Positions 1-7,213 of a DNA stretch of 64,000 nucleotides are shown here, one piece after another (within the stretch, counting starts at the first letter, position 1; the number at the start of each line of letters is the position of its first letter). Below the pieces are notes generated by a model that saw nothing but the letters and a program-made list of their open reading frames with translations, was not told the origin of the DNA and ran no database searches. Position numbers and translations under genes: made by a program. Source of the stretch: Pseudoxanthomonas sp. CF385 (lineage in GTDB: Bacteria > Pseudomonadota > Gammaproteobacteria > Xanthomonadales > Xanthomonadaceae); contig NZ_FNKZ01000001.1 in the NCBI RefSeq assembly GCF_900104255.1, positions 2,076,001-2,140,000 on the forward strand. Direction: 5' to 3'.

Positions 1-210
1 CGATCTGTCTCACATTGAGAGCCATCGATGGGATCCGGAACGCCATCGATGGCCTTCCGAGGGTCATGGGATGGCATTCCGAGGGCGATCGACGGCGCTC
101 AGTGCCTTGCGGATGGGGTTCGGAGCCCGATCTGTCTCACATCGAGCGCGATCGCTGGGGCTCGGAAGGCCATCGATCTCGCATGGAGGGCCATCGAGGG
201 TGTCTGCGAG
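1..210. repeat. Degenerate 21-bp tandem repeat, about nine units
   Basis: A CCATCGATGG-like core recurs at about 22, 43, 64, 86, 107, 128, 149, 169 and 191, giving a period of 21 bases. Each core is followed by a TTCCGAGGG-like half, clearest in units 1-4 and worn afterwards. A 15-base word at 1-15 (CGATCTGTCTCACAT) returns unchanged at 128-142, six periods later. Because 21 is a multiple of three, several frames stay open across the block; I regard these ORFs as a by-product and not genes. The array lies beyond the 3' end of the DUF2894 gene and may continue left of the window. Confidence 0.7.
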
Positions 211-271
211 CGGTCTGCAGGGCATGGACGCCATGGATGACATGAACACCCAGACGCCAGAAGGCCTGTTG

Positions 272-336
272 GTGGGAGCGACGTGAGTCGCGATGAAGCG
301 TTACCGATAGCGCATCGCGACTGACGTCGCTCCCAC
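272..336. repeat. REP-like inverted repeat
   Basis: Two 24-base arms (272-295 and 313-336) pair with one mismatch around a 17-base loop. Each begins or ends with GTGGGAGCGACGT or its complement. A related, more worn element sits at 35101-35162, so this is probably a dispersed palindromic family. The remaining bases to 383 show no gene. Confidence 0.65.
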
Positions 337-383
337 ACCTCGCATCACCTTGCGTCCACGAGATGCTCTCGGGTCTGCCACGG

Positions 384-1013
384 TTACGTCGCCGCCGGCT
401 TCCGTTTGCGCGGCGCGCGTTTCGGCTTGACGGGCGCATCGCTGGCCGTCGTCAGCGGCGCCACGGCCTGCTGGAGCTGCTCCAGCGAGGACAGCGTGTC
501 GGCATAGGCGATGAAATGCTGCAGGTAGCCCGGCGACACCGCGCGCATCAGGTGCAGGGCGCGGTGCACGAGCATGCCGGAGTTGAGCGGCCCGGCATCG
601 CCGGGGAGGTCGTGCAGCGAGGCGCGCAGCTGGCTGTCGGTGCGCACCTGGGCCCAGGTGTCCCGTGCTTCGGTCAGCATCGCCGGTGCCATCGGCGGGG
701 CCTCCGGGTCCGGAACGCCACCCGCGCGCGCTTGCAGCGTGGCGACCAGTGCGCGCAATCCGGCGGCGGCGTCGCTCCCGCGCTCCGTCGCAGGCACGGC
801 CGTCGGTCGCTGCGCCAAGGCCTCCGAATACGTTCGCATCAGCCCGGCCAGACGCGCTTCCAGCAAGCGGCGGGCTTCGCCTTCCTGCGTCCGCATCCGC
901 GCGGCCAGGGCCTGCAGGATGTCGAAGCGCGCCGGGTCCGCGCGGTCCGCGCCCTGGCTGCGCCATGCCTGCAGCTGCGCCGTCAGCGGCAGCGCGTTAC
1001 CGTCCATCGTCAC
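384..1013 (-). CDS. DUF2894 family protein, last gene of motor-like operon
   Basis: A 209-residue soluble protein, rich in Ala, Arg and Leu and probably mostly helical, with a basic tail ending KPKRAPRKRKPAAT. I recognise it as DUF2894, a family with no assigned function. There is no signal peptide or membrane segment, so it is likely cytoplasmic. The start is GTG at 1013 (an in-frame ATG lies at 1007); either way the gene overlaps the end of the OmpA-like gene by 11-17 bases, so it should be translationally coupled. Its constant companions (DUF3348, DUF802, OmpA) suggest a regulator or cytoplasmic partner of that membrane complex. That role is inferred from position only. Confidence 0.8.
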   Translation of the reverse strand: MTMDGNALPLTAQLQAWRSQGADRADPARFDILQALAARMRTQEGEARRLLEARLAGLMRTYSEALAQRPTAVPATERGSDAAAGLRALVATLQARAGGVPDPEAPPMAPAMLTEARDTWAQVRTDSQLRASLHDLPGDAGPLNSGMLVHRALHLMRAVSPGYLQHFIAYADTLSSLEQLQQAVAPLTTASDAPVKPKRAPRKRKPAAT

Positions 1014-1647
1014 CGCTGCGCTTGGACGTGGGGCGCGGAATGGGGGCGATCTCCACGCGGCGGTTGCGCGCGCGGCCTTCTTCGCTGGTGTTGGCGCTGA
1101 CCGGTTGCTCGGCGCCGAACGCGGCGGCGAACACCGACGAAGACGGTACGCCTTCCTCGATCAGCGTGCGGGTGACGGTCAGGGCGCGCTGCGCGGACAG
1201 ATCCCAGTTGTCGGCGAACTGGCGGTTGCTGCCGCTGACCTGGCGATCGTCGGTGAAGCCGCTGACCATCAGGATCTCCTCGCGCGTACGCAGGTAACCG
1301 GCCAGCGGCGCGGCCAGGCTCTTCAGCAGGTCGCGGCCTTCCGGTTGCAGCTGGTCGGAGTTCAGCGCGAACAAGACGTTGCCGCGGATGCCGATGCGGC
1401 CGTCCACCAGCGTCACCCGGCCTTCGGCCAGCGGCGCGGCGAGCGCGTCTTCCAACGCCTTGCGCTGCTGCGCTTCCTGCTCGCGCCGACGGGTTTCCTC
1501 GTCCAGGCGCTGCGCAAGCTGCGCCTGCACGGCGATCACGCCGACCAGCACCAACACGAAGGCCCCAAGCAGCACCGACATCAGGTCGCCGAAGCTGGCC
1601 CAGACGGGCGCGCCGAGGTCGGCGTCTTCTCCGGTTTCCACGCTCAT
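997..1647 (-). CDS. MotB/ZorB-like OmpA-family protein
   Basis: A 216-residue inner-membrane protein anchored to peptidoglycan. Residues 16-40 form a single N-terminal membrane helix (WASFGDLMSVLLGAFVLVLV) in which Asp21 sits where MotB and ZorB carry their ion-binding aspartate. A short charged stretch (about 46-70) follows, then an OmpA-type peptidoglycan-binding domain (about 88-203) with the expected DLSAQRALTVTRTL and NRRVEI signatures. The start ATG at 1647 overlaps the stop of the DUF802 gene (ATGA). With that MotA-like partner it should form a proton- or sodium-driven stator. What the motor drives cannot be read from the sequence. Confidence 0.85.
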   Translation of the reverse strand: MSVETGEDADLGAPVWASFGDLMSVLLGAFVLVLVGVIAVQAQLAQRLDEETRRREQEAQQRKALEDALAAPLAEGRVTLVDGRIGIRGNVLFALNSDQLQPEGRDLLKSLAAPLAGYLRTREEILMVSGFTDDRQVSGSNRQFADNWDLSAQRALTVTRTLIEEGVPSSSVFAAAFGAEQPVSANTSEEGRARNRRVEIAPIPRPTSKRSGDDGR

Positions 1648-3719
1648 GCGGCGTCGGCCCCGGCCAGGCGCTGCAGGTCGACGGTGATCTGGCGCTGTGC
1701 GGACAGGCTCAGGTCGACCACTTCGCGCGCCTGCGCGACGTAATAGGCCAGCTGCTCGTCGCTGCGCACCAGCGAGCGTTCCAGCGCGCCTTCGATGGCC
1801 TGCAAGCGTTCCAGCAGCGCGTCGTTGGATTGGCCGAAGCGTGCGACGACCGCTTCGAGCGCATCGCCGAGGCCGGCGACTTCGGTGGCACCCGCGGCGA
1901 CCTGCGCGGCGACGTGTTCGAGCTTGCCGGTTTCGGCCTGCACATGGTCGGTGAAGCGGGTGCCCACGCGTTCCAGCAGATCGGCCGAGGTGGCGACCAG
2001 CGCGTCGATGGCGGTGCGCTGTTCGGTGGAGGCGTGGTTCACCGCGTCGAGCAGCGTCTGCAGCGTTCCCATCATCTGCGTGCGTTCTTCCAGCAGGGCG
2101 GTGTCGCGGACCATGCTGTCGGAGAGCTTCTGGCGCAGTTCGGCCACCACGTCGGCGGCAGCGCGCGGTGCTTCCGAGGCGACCTGCACCAGCTGCGAAA
2201 TCTCGGCGATGGTCTGTTGCGCGTGGCTCTGCGCCTGGGTGGTGATGTCGCTGGCGCTGCGTGCGAGCGCGTCGCAGATCTCCTGCTGCAGGCGCGCGGC
2301 ATCGGCGGCAGTACGTTCCCAGTCGCCACGCAGCGTGGTGCTCATCGTGGCCAGCTGATCGGCCCAGGCGGCCAGGCGTGCCTCGTCCTGCGCGGCGAGC
2401 GTCTGCTGCAGCGAGGCGTGCGATGCGTCCACGGCCTGTACCAGGGCGGTGGTCTGCGCGCGGAAGTCGGCGCCGGCCGCGACCAGCGCGTCCGCGTTGC
2501 GCGCGGCGATGCCATCGGCGGCGGTGGCCTGCTGGGCGAGCGCCTGGGTCCAGCCGTCGGCCAGCGTGGTCGCGGTGCGCTCGAGCTGGCCGGAGGCCGC
2601 ATTGAGCCAGGCCTGCGAGCGTTGGTCGAACTGTGTCGCCTGGCGTTCGGCATCGCTTTGCAGACGCGCGACGAGCGCGTCATGCGCCTGGTGCTGGCGC
2701 ACGAGTGCGGCATCCCAGGCGCTCGCGGCCGCGGTGGTCGCGGTGCCGAAGCCGGACGTCAGGGCATCCAACTGCTGCTGCACGGCGGCGCCAACGGTCT
2801 GTTGCAGCGCGCCGGTTTCGCGCGCCAGCCCGGCGAGGGTGGCGTCCACGGCGGGTTGCAGCGCAGCGCCGACCGCATGTGCGCTGGCCTCCACGCCGGC
2901 CTGCATCGAGGTGACCAGCGTGGACGCGAGCTGCGCCTGCGCGGCTTCGGTGCGGGCATGGAAGGTTTCCTGACGCGCGGCCTGCTGGGTGGCGGCGTCG
3001 GTGGTCTGCTGTTCGATGGAGGCCACCATCGCCTGCAGGCGCTCGACGAGTTCCGGCATCAGCGCGGCCTGCTGCTGCAGCAGGCGGAAGGAGGTCTCGC
3101 GCTGGAACGACTGCGAATGCACGTGCAGCGAGGTCGCGATCTCGTCGTCGAGCCGCTGCGCGACCAGCACGCGCTCGCGGCGGCTGAGCGCGGACAGCAG
3201 GCCGAGCACGGCCGAGGCGGCGACGCCGGCGATCGAGGTGCCGAACGCGAAGCCCAAGCCCTTGACCGGCGCAGCCAGCGAACCGCGAATGGCGTCGATG
3301 TCGGTGGCGCCTTCCAGCGCCAGGCCGGTGCCGCGCAGGGTGACCATCATGCCCAGCAGCGTGCCCAGCATGCCCAGCAGCACCAGCAGGCCGACCAGGT
3401 AGGGCGTCAGCGCCGGCGCGGGCAGCGCGACGCGCTCGCCTTCGACGCGCAGGCGCACGGCCTGGCGCAGGCTGGGGTGCAGCGGAGCCAACCAGCCCTG
3501 CAGCCCGCTGCCCGCCGTCGAGGTGTCCGTGAGCGCATGCGCCAGGGTGGCGGTCGCCTGGCGGTACCGCTGCAGCTCCACCGCGCCAGCGACGTAGCAC
3601 GCACCGATCACCAGGGTGACCACCACGCCCAGCGCATGGGTGCCGACATAGCCGACGCCGATCCAGCCAACGATGGCCAGGCCGATGAGGAAGAGGGCGG
3701 TGGAGAGGGGCTGTTTCAT
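1644..3719 (-). CDS. DUF802 protein: MotA/ExbB-like channel with long coiled-coil tail
   Basis: A 691-residue protein with four predicted membrane helices: two near the N-terminus (about 7-45), one at about 105-130 (LVGLLVLLGMLGTLLGMMV) and one at about 155-182 (GFAFGTSIAGVAASAVLGLL). The last two match the MotA/TolQ/ExbB core. About 500 further residues are Ala/Gln-rich and heptad-like, resembling the long cytoplasmic tail of ZorA. I chose ATG at 3719 (MKQPLS); another ATG at 3728 is possible. The gene lies 16 bases after the DUF3348 stop and overlaps the MotB-like gene. I infer a five-to-two stator complex with that protein. The family is annotated only as DUF802. Confidence 0.83.
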   Translation of the reverse strand: MKQPLSTALFLIGLAIVGWIGVGYVGTHALGVVVTLVIGACYVAGAVELQRYRQATATLAHALTDTSTAGSGLQGWLAPLHPSLRQAVRLRVEGERVALPAPALTPYLVGLLVLLGMLGTLLGMMVTLRGTGLALEGATDIDAIRGSLAAPVKGLGFAFGTSIAGVAASAVLGLLSALSRRERVLVAQRLDDEIATSLHVHSQSFQRETSFRLLQQQAALMPELVERLQAMVASIEQQTTDAATQQAARQETFHARTEAAQAQLASTLVTSMQAGVEASAHAVGAALQPAVDATLAGLARETGALQQTVGAAVQQQLDALTSGFGTATTAAASAWDAALVRQHQAHDALVARLQSDAERQATQFDQRSQAWLNAASGQLERTATTLADGWTQALAQQATAADGIAARNADALVAAGADFRAQTTALVQAVDASHASLQQTLAAQDEARLAAWADQLATMSTTLRGDWERTAADAARLQQEICDALARSASDITTQAQSHAQQTIAEISQLVQVASEAPRAAADVVAELRQKLSDSMVRDTALLEERTQMMGTLQTLLDAVNHASTEQRTAIDALVATSADLLERVGTRFTDHVQAETGKLEHVAAQVAAGATEVAGLGDALEAVVARFGQSNDALLERLQAIEGALERSLVRSDEQLAYYVAQAREVVDLSLSAQRQITVDLQRLAGADAA

Positions 3720-3735
3720 CAAGGGCATCCAGGCA

Positions 3736-4386
3736 TTACGAGGATCGAAGCGCGGCGAGCAGCGCCTCGAGAGGGTGGAAACGGAGGTCGAGTTCGGCCA
3801 GCAACGCGTCCTGCAGGTCGCGCAGGAACAGCGCCAGCCAGGGACTTCCTGAAGCGCCATCCGTCGCCGTGCGCAGGCGTTCGAACTGCAGGCCGAGCAG
3901 GGCCGGGGTGTGGGCCAGCAGCGCCTGCTCGCGCGGGCTGAGGGTCATCTCCATCACGGCATCGACCTCGGCCAGCCGGGCCGGGTCGCCGCCACGTTGC
4001 GCCAGGGCATCACGCAGGCGCCCGCGCAGGGGCCCGGTGCCGGTCAGCATGGCGCGCTGGCGCTCGAGGCAGAAACGGCGGTAGGGCGCGAAGTCCTCCG
4101 CGCCCGCATCGGCCGGCGGGCCGCGCAGGATGGCTTCCGACAGCGACGTGCGGACCCGGGCGACGGCGTCGGCATGGGCCGCGTCAGATGCGGGAACGGC
4201 CGCCTCGGGCGCGACGGCGCCATCGAGCGCCCGCGACAGCGAGACGGCGCGGTTCCAGTCGATCCAGTGGCCCAGCCGCTCGGACAGCGCCGGGCCGGCA
4301 TCGGGCAGGTCGGTCCCGCCCAGGCGGGCGAGGAGACGGACGAAGGCGGGGGCCGCCCTGGGCGTCCGGTACTGCACTGTGGTCAC
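3736..4386 (-). CDS. DUF3348 family protein, first gene of motor-like operon
   Basis: A 216-residue soluble protein that I assign to DUF3348 from its sequence and its place upstream of DUF802. It has no signal peptide or membrane helix. The start is a GTG at 4386 (VTTVQYRTPR); the longer open frame to 4536 runs back through a terminator and into ssrA, so it is not coding. A TAAAAT -10 element lies 23 bases upstream of the start. Function is unknown. Its conserved pairing with a MotA/MotB-like pair suggests a cytoplasmic component or regulator. Confidence 0.78.
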   Translation of the reverse strand: MTTVQYRTPRAAPAFVRLLARLGGTDLPDAGPALSERLGHWIDWNRAVSLSRALDGAVAPEAAVPASDAAHADAVARVRTSLSEAILRGPPADAGAEDFAPYRRFCLERQRAMLTGTGPLRGRLRDALAQRGGDPARLAEVDAVMEMTLSPREQALLAHTPALLGLQFERLRTATDGASGSPWLALFLRDLQDALLAELDLRFHPLEALLAALRSS

Positions 4387-4408
4387 ACGGTGGCTCAAAA
4401 GAGCGGGG

Positions 4409-4414
4409 ATTTTA
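4409..4414 (-). promoter_or_regulatory. Candidate -10 element for the DUF3348-DUF802 operon
   Basis: On the minus strand this reads TAAAAT, 22 bases upstream of the GTG start. The -35 region at normal spacing is poor. It is the only clear promoter-like hexamer between the ssrA terminator and the operon. Confidence 0.45.
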
Positions 4415-4457
4415 CAGGAACCGCCGCTGCGATGACCCGCCGCCCGGGCCGGAAACG

Positions 4458-4489
4458 AAAAGGCCGGACCCTGGCGGGTCCGGCCTTTT
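4458..4489 (-). terminator. Rho-independent terminator of ssrA
   Basis: A perfect 14-base stem (AAAAGGCCGGACCC with its complement) around the loop TGGC, with A and T runs on the two sides. It begins eight bases past the 3' CCA of ssrA and can act in both directions. Confidence 0.9.
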
Positions 4490-4496
4490 CGCTGAA

Positions 4497-4850
4497 TGGT
4501 GGAGGTGGGCGGAATTGAACCGCCGTCCGAAGGCACTCCATCCCCGGTACTACATGCTTATCCCACCGTTGGATCTCGTCCTGCAGCAGCACGGTGGGCA
4601 AAGCGCACCGCAGGACCAGCCTGTTTTAGGTTGACCGGGTGCTGACAGGCAGCCACTCCCGGCGATTCCGTGATAATGACCTTACGCTGCGAGCACGGAC
4701 ACAAGCAGTTTCAGGGCTTACGCCTTAAGCGGCGAGAGCGTAGTTGTCGTCGTTGGCAACTAGAGTTTTGCCGCTGGATTTACGAGGAAAGCTGCCCCCT
4801 CGGCATGCACCAGGCAACTTCGCAACCCCCGTCGAAGCCAGTGCACCCCC
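4497..4850 (-). ncRNA. ssrA: tmRNA (ssrA)
   Basis: Transfer-messenger RNA of about 354 nucleotides that rescues stalled ribosomes and tags the nascent protein for proteolysis. The 3' end (4497-4520, minus strand) reads GGTTCAATTCCGCCCACC followed by TCCACCA, a tRNA-like T arm and acceptor with an encoded CCA. The 5' end at about 4850 is GGGGGTGCACTGGCTTCGAC. The tag reading frame at 4725-4757 encodes ANDDNYALAA and a TAA stop, very close to the E. coli tag. Its protein partner smpB is the next gene upstream on the same strand. Confidence 0.95.
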
Positions 4851-4878
4851 GGGAGTCAGAAACGTCCTGACGAGGAAC

Positions 4879-4907
4879 AGTGTAGGGGCGGGCCCCAGGC
4901 TTCACAA
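4879..4907 (-). promoter_or_regulatory. Sigma70-type promoter of ssrA
   Basis: On the minus strand TTGTGA (4902-4907) and TACACT (4879-4884) are separated by exactly 17 bases. Transcription would begin near 4872, leaving a leader of about 20 bases to be removed from the mature 5' end at 4850. Confidence 0.7.
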
Positions 4908-4952
4908 GGCGCGTGCCCTGAAGTGTTCAGCCAGGTGAGATCCAGCATTGCT

Positions 4953-5012
4953 GCTGTATGCCCCCTTTGTAAGAGGGCGATTCGCGGGTCAGCGCGAAGG
5001 GGGATAGGCAGC
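4953..5012. repeat. Imperfect hairpin in the smpB-ssrA gap
   Basis: GCTG (4953-4956) and CCCCCTT (4961-4967) pair with AAGGGGG (4997-5003) and CAGC (5009-5012) around an internal loop. The apex contains a smaller CCCTTT...AGAGGG fold. There is no T run, so it is more likely a dispersed palindromic element or processing signal than a terminator. Confidence 0.45.
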
Positions 5013-5049
5013 GTGCGTCGGGCCCGAGATTTGCGAAGGAAATCTTGGG

Positions 5050-5074
5050 AGCTTCATCGCGTCGCGATGAAGCT
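5050..5074 (-). terminator. Palindrome overlapping the smpB stop codon
   Basis: A perfect 12-base inverted repeat (AGCTTCATCGCG, one-base centre, complement) whose right edge includes part of the smpB TAG. No T run follows on the minus strand, so it may stabilise the 3' end of the mRNA and not be a true intrinsic terminator. Confidence 0.5.
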
Positions 5075-5561
5075 ACGCATCCTTGTTGTGCTGACGCATC
5101 ACCCGCGATTTCTCGCGGGCCCAGTCGCGGTCCTTCTCGCTGGCGCGCTTGTCGTGCGTCTGCTTGCCCTTGGCCAGGGCGATTTCCGCCTTCACCTTGT
5201 TGCCCTTCCAGTACAGCGAAGTGGGCACCAGGGTGTAGCCGTCGCGCTCGACCTTGCCGATCAGGCTGTCGATCTCGTTCCGGTGCAGCAGCAGTTTGCG
5301 CGTGCGGCGGTCGTCGGCCACCACATGGGTGGAGGCCTGGATCAGCGGGGTGATCTGCGCGCCGAACAGGAAAATCTCGCCATTCCGGATCGTGGCGTAC
5401 GCCTCGGTGATGTTGGCGCGGCCGGCACGGATGGCCTTGAGCTCCCAGCCCTGCAGGGCGAGGCCCGCTTCGTGGCGCTGCTCGAGGTGGTACTCGTGAC
5501 GGGCGCGCTTGTTCAGCGCGATCGTGCCCGTTGCTTTATTCTTGTCCGGTTTCTTTGCCAT
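5073..5561 (-). CDS. smpB: SsrA-binding protein SmpB
   Basis: A 162-residue RNA-binding protein that delivers tmRNA to stalled ribosomes. The sequence is canonical: an oligonucleotide-binding barrel with [38 protein letters not shown] and [18 protein letters not shown], then the basic C-terminal tail KGKQTHDKR...REKSRVMRQ that enters the decoding centre. The length is normal. It lies upstream of ssrA on the same strand and is divergent from ratA, with 41 bases between the two starts. Confidence 0.96.
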   Translation of the reverse strand: MAKKPDKNKATGTIALNKRARHEYHLEQRHEAGLALQGWELKAIRAGRANITEAYATIRNGEIFLFGAQITPLIQASTHVVADDRRTRKLLLHRNEIDSLIGKVERDGYTLVPTSLYWKGNKVKAEIALAKGKQTHDKRASEKDRDWAREKSRVMRQHNKDA

Positions 5562-5602
5562 CCGTCCTATTGTCGCCGAAGGCGGAATTCCACGCGAGCC
5601 AC

Positions 5603-6031
5603 ATGCATACGATCCGCCGCAGCGCCCTGGTCGAACACTCGGCCACCCGGATGTTCGACCTGGTCAACGACGTGGCGGCCTATCCGCGCCGCTTCGACTG
5701 GTGCAGCGCCGCGCAGCTGATCGAGCAGGGCGAGGAGCGCCTGGTGGCCCGGCTCGACCTGGGCCTGGGTTCGCTGCGGACCTGGTTCACCACCGAGAAC
5801 ACCCTGGACCGCCCGCACCGGATCGACATGAATCTGGTCGATGGTCCGTTCCGCAAGCTGCACGGTCGCTGGGATTTCCACGCCCTGGACGAGTCCGCCT
5901 GCAAGGTGACGCTGACGCTGGAATTCGAACCGAGCAGCCGCCTGCTGGCGCCTGCGATGGCGCTGGGTTTCCAGAGCCTGGCCGACCGCATGGTCGATGA
6001 CTTCGTGCGGGCCGCGGACCGCGGGGCCTGA
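5603..6031 (+). CDS. ratA: RatA/COQ10-like START-domain protein
   Basis: A 142-residue single-domain protein of the polyketide cyclase/START family, best described as a COQ10-type ubiquinone-binding protein. It is annotated as the RatA toxin in E. coli, where it was reported to block 70S ribosome assembly. Recognisable elements are the [20 protein letters not shown] start, the central W-containing sheet and the long C-terminal helix. I chose ATG at 5603 (MHTIRRS); the open frame upstream runs into smpB. rnfH follows one base after its stop. The smpB-ratA-rnfH-bamE order is typical of gammaproteobacteria. Confidence 0.9.
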   Translation: MHTIRRSALVEHSATRMFDLVNDVAAYPRRFDWCSAAQLIEQGEERLVARLDLGLGSLRTWFTTENTLDRPHRIDMNLVDGPFRKLHGRWDFHALDESACKVTLTLEFEPSSRLLAPAMALGFQSLADRMVDDFVRAADRGA

Positions 6032-6032
6032 G

Positions 6033-6284
6033 ATGCGGGTGGAGGTGATCCGGGCCTGGCCGCACCGCTTCGAGTCGGTGGACCTGGACCTGCCTGACGG
6101 ATCGGTCGTGGCGGATGCCATCGCAGCCTGCGGCTTCGACGACCTCACGCCCGGACAGCCGCTGGCGGTCCATGGCCTGATGGTGGAAGGCGGAACAGCG
6201 CTGCGCGAGGGCGATCGCGTGGAAGTGCTGCGCCCGTTGTTGCTGGACCCGAAGGACGCGCGCCGCCGACGGGCGCGCAAGTGA
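6033..6284 (+). CDS. rnfH: RnfH/RatB family ubiquitin-fold protein
   Basis: An 83-residue small beta-grasp (ubiquitin-like) protein of the RnfH (UPF0125) family, called RatB in the ratAB pair. The pattern MRVEVIRAWPHRFESVDLDL, then DLTPGQPLAVHG and LREGDRVEVLRPLLLDPKDARR, matches the family throughout. It starts one base after ratA and is surely co-transcribed with it. Biochemical function is unknown. It converges with bamE, with four bases between their stops. Confidence 0.9.
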   Translation: MRVEVIRAWPHRFESVDLDLPDGSVVADAIAACGFDDLTPGQPLAVHGLMVEGGTALREGDRVEVLRPLLLDPKDARRRRARK

Positions 6285-6288
6285 CGCC

Positions 6289-6681
6289 TTAGCGGCGACG
6301 GCCCTTCTTCTTTTCCTTGGCCAGGTTCGGGCCGAACTTGCGCACGTCCTTCGACAGCTGCAGGTCGGCTTCGGGGAAGTATTCGCCTTCCCAGCTGGCG
6401 AGCGTGTCGCCATTGAACGTCAGGGTGAGGTTCTTGATTTCCGTCGTGCCGCGGCGATTGATGCGGTTGCTCGCGGTGTAGTCCCAGCGCTGGGCGTGGA
6501 ACGGATCGGCGATCGACGGGCTGCCCAGCAGCGACTGCACCTGCTGCTTGCTCTGGCCCACCGCCAACTGGTCCACCGCGCTCTTCTCGATCAGGTTGCC
6601 CTGGTAGATCGGCTGCTTGTAGAGGATGCCGCAGCCGGCAGTGGCGGAAGCGAGGACGGCAACCAGCAGGAATTTGCGCAT
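6289..6681 (-). CDS. bamE: Outer membrane assembly lipoprotein BamE
   Basis: A 130-residue lipoprotein of the BAM complex that folds beta-barrel proteins into the outer membrane. The signal peptide (MRKFLLVAVLASATAGC) ends at a lipobox with Cys17. The SmpA/OmlA fold follows: IEKSAVDQLAVGQSKQQVQSLLG, then the DPFHAQRWDY strand. The C-terminus is extended and strongly basic (KEKKKGRRR), longer than in E. coli. It is divergent from fur and shares a 102-base intergenic region with it. Confidence 0.95.
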   Translation of the reverse strand: MRKFLLVAVLASATAGCGILYKQPIYQGNLIEKSAVDQLAVGQSKQQVQSLLGSPSIADPFHAQRWDYTASNRINRRGTTEIKNLTLTFNGDTLASWEGEYFPEADLQLSKDVRKFGPNLAKEKKKGRRR

Positions 6682-6710
6682 GGGACACGTACAGTGGGAA
6701 ACCGGGCCGA

Positions 6711-6719
6711 TGATACACT
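6711..6719 (+). promoter_or_regulatory. Extended -10 promoter of fur
   Basis: TGATACACT combines an extended -10 TGn with TACACT, about 65 bases upstream of the fur ATG. The -35 at 6691-6696 is weak, as expected for extended -10 promoters. I did not find a clear Fur box. Confidence 0.5.
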
Positions 6720-6783
6720 CCCGCGGACCGCCGCAACCGAGCTTCAGGCAGCTGGCGCTAAACCGAGAGTGAACGGAGACGCC

Positions 6784-7188
6784 ATGGAATCGCAGGATCT
6801 ACGCAAAGTCGGCCTCAAGGTCACCCATCCGCGCATGCGCATCCTGGAGCTGCTGGAGCAGAAGAACTCCCAGCACCACCTGAGCGCGGAAGACATCTAC
6901 CGGCAGCTGCTGGAACACGGCGACGAGATCGGCCTGGCCACGGTGTACCGGGTGCTGACCCAGTTCGAGGCGGCCGGGCTTGTGCTCAAGCACAACTTCG
7001 AAGGCGGCCAGGCCGTCTACGAGCTGGACCGCGGCGGCCACCACGACCACATGGTGGACGTGGACACCGGCAAGATCATCGAGTTCGAAAGCACCGAGAT
7101 CGAGAAGCTGCAGCGCGAGATCGCCGCCAAGCACGGCTACGAACTGGAAGAGCACTCGCTGGTGCTCTACGTGCGCAAGAAGCGCTAG
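6784..7188 (+). CDS. fur: Ferric uptake regulator Fur
   Basis: A 134-residue metal-dependent repressor of iron-acquisition genes. A winged helix (about 10-80) with LSAEDIYRQLLEHGDEIGLATVYRVLTQFEAAG precedes the dimerisation domain with HHDHMVDVDTGKIIEFES. The CxxC pair usual in E. coli Fur is absent (HHDHMVDVDTGK), so the structural zinc site must differ, as in other xanthomonads and pseudomonads. I chose ATG at 6784, preceded by GGAGACGCC. bamE is divergent and recN convergent. Confidence 0.95.
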   Translation: MESQDLRKVGLKVTHPRMRILELLEQKNSQHHLSAEDIYRQLLEHGDEIGLATVYRVLTQFEAAGLVLKHNFEGGQAVYELDRGGHHDHMVDVDTGKIIEFESTEIEKLQREIAAKHGYELEEHSLVLYVRKKR

Positions 7189-7213
7189 TTCTCTCGTCCC
7201 GTAAGGAAATGCG

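Noticed and set aside
1..210. CRISPR array
   Set aside because: The repeat is a continuous degenerate 21-bp tandem with no unique spacers and no cas genes nearby.
15..286. Overlapping short ORFs in the left 290 bases
   Set aside because: They arise from the 21-bp period, which leaves frames open; the translations show no protein-like features.
384..4386. Zorya anti-phage defence system
   Set aside because: The motor pair looks ZorAB-like, but no ZorC, ZorD or ZorE gene is adjacent, and the flanking genes are ssrA and repeats. I keep it as an uncharacterised motor.
4387..4536. Longer N-terminus for the DUF3348 protein
   Set aside because: The upstream frame runs through the ssrA terminator and into the tmRNA 3' end.
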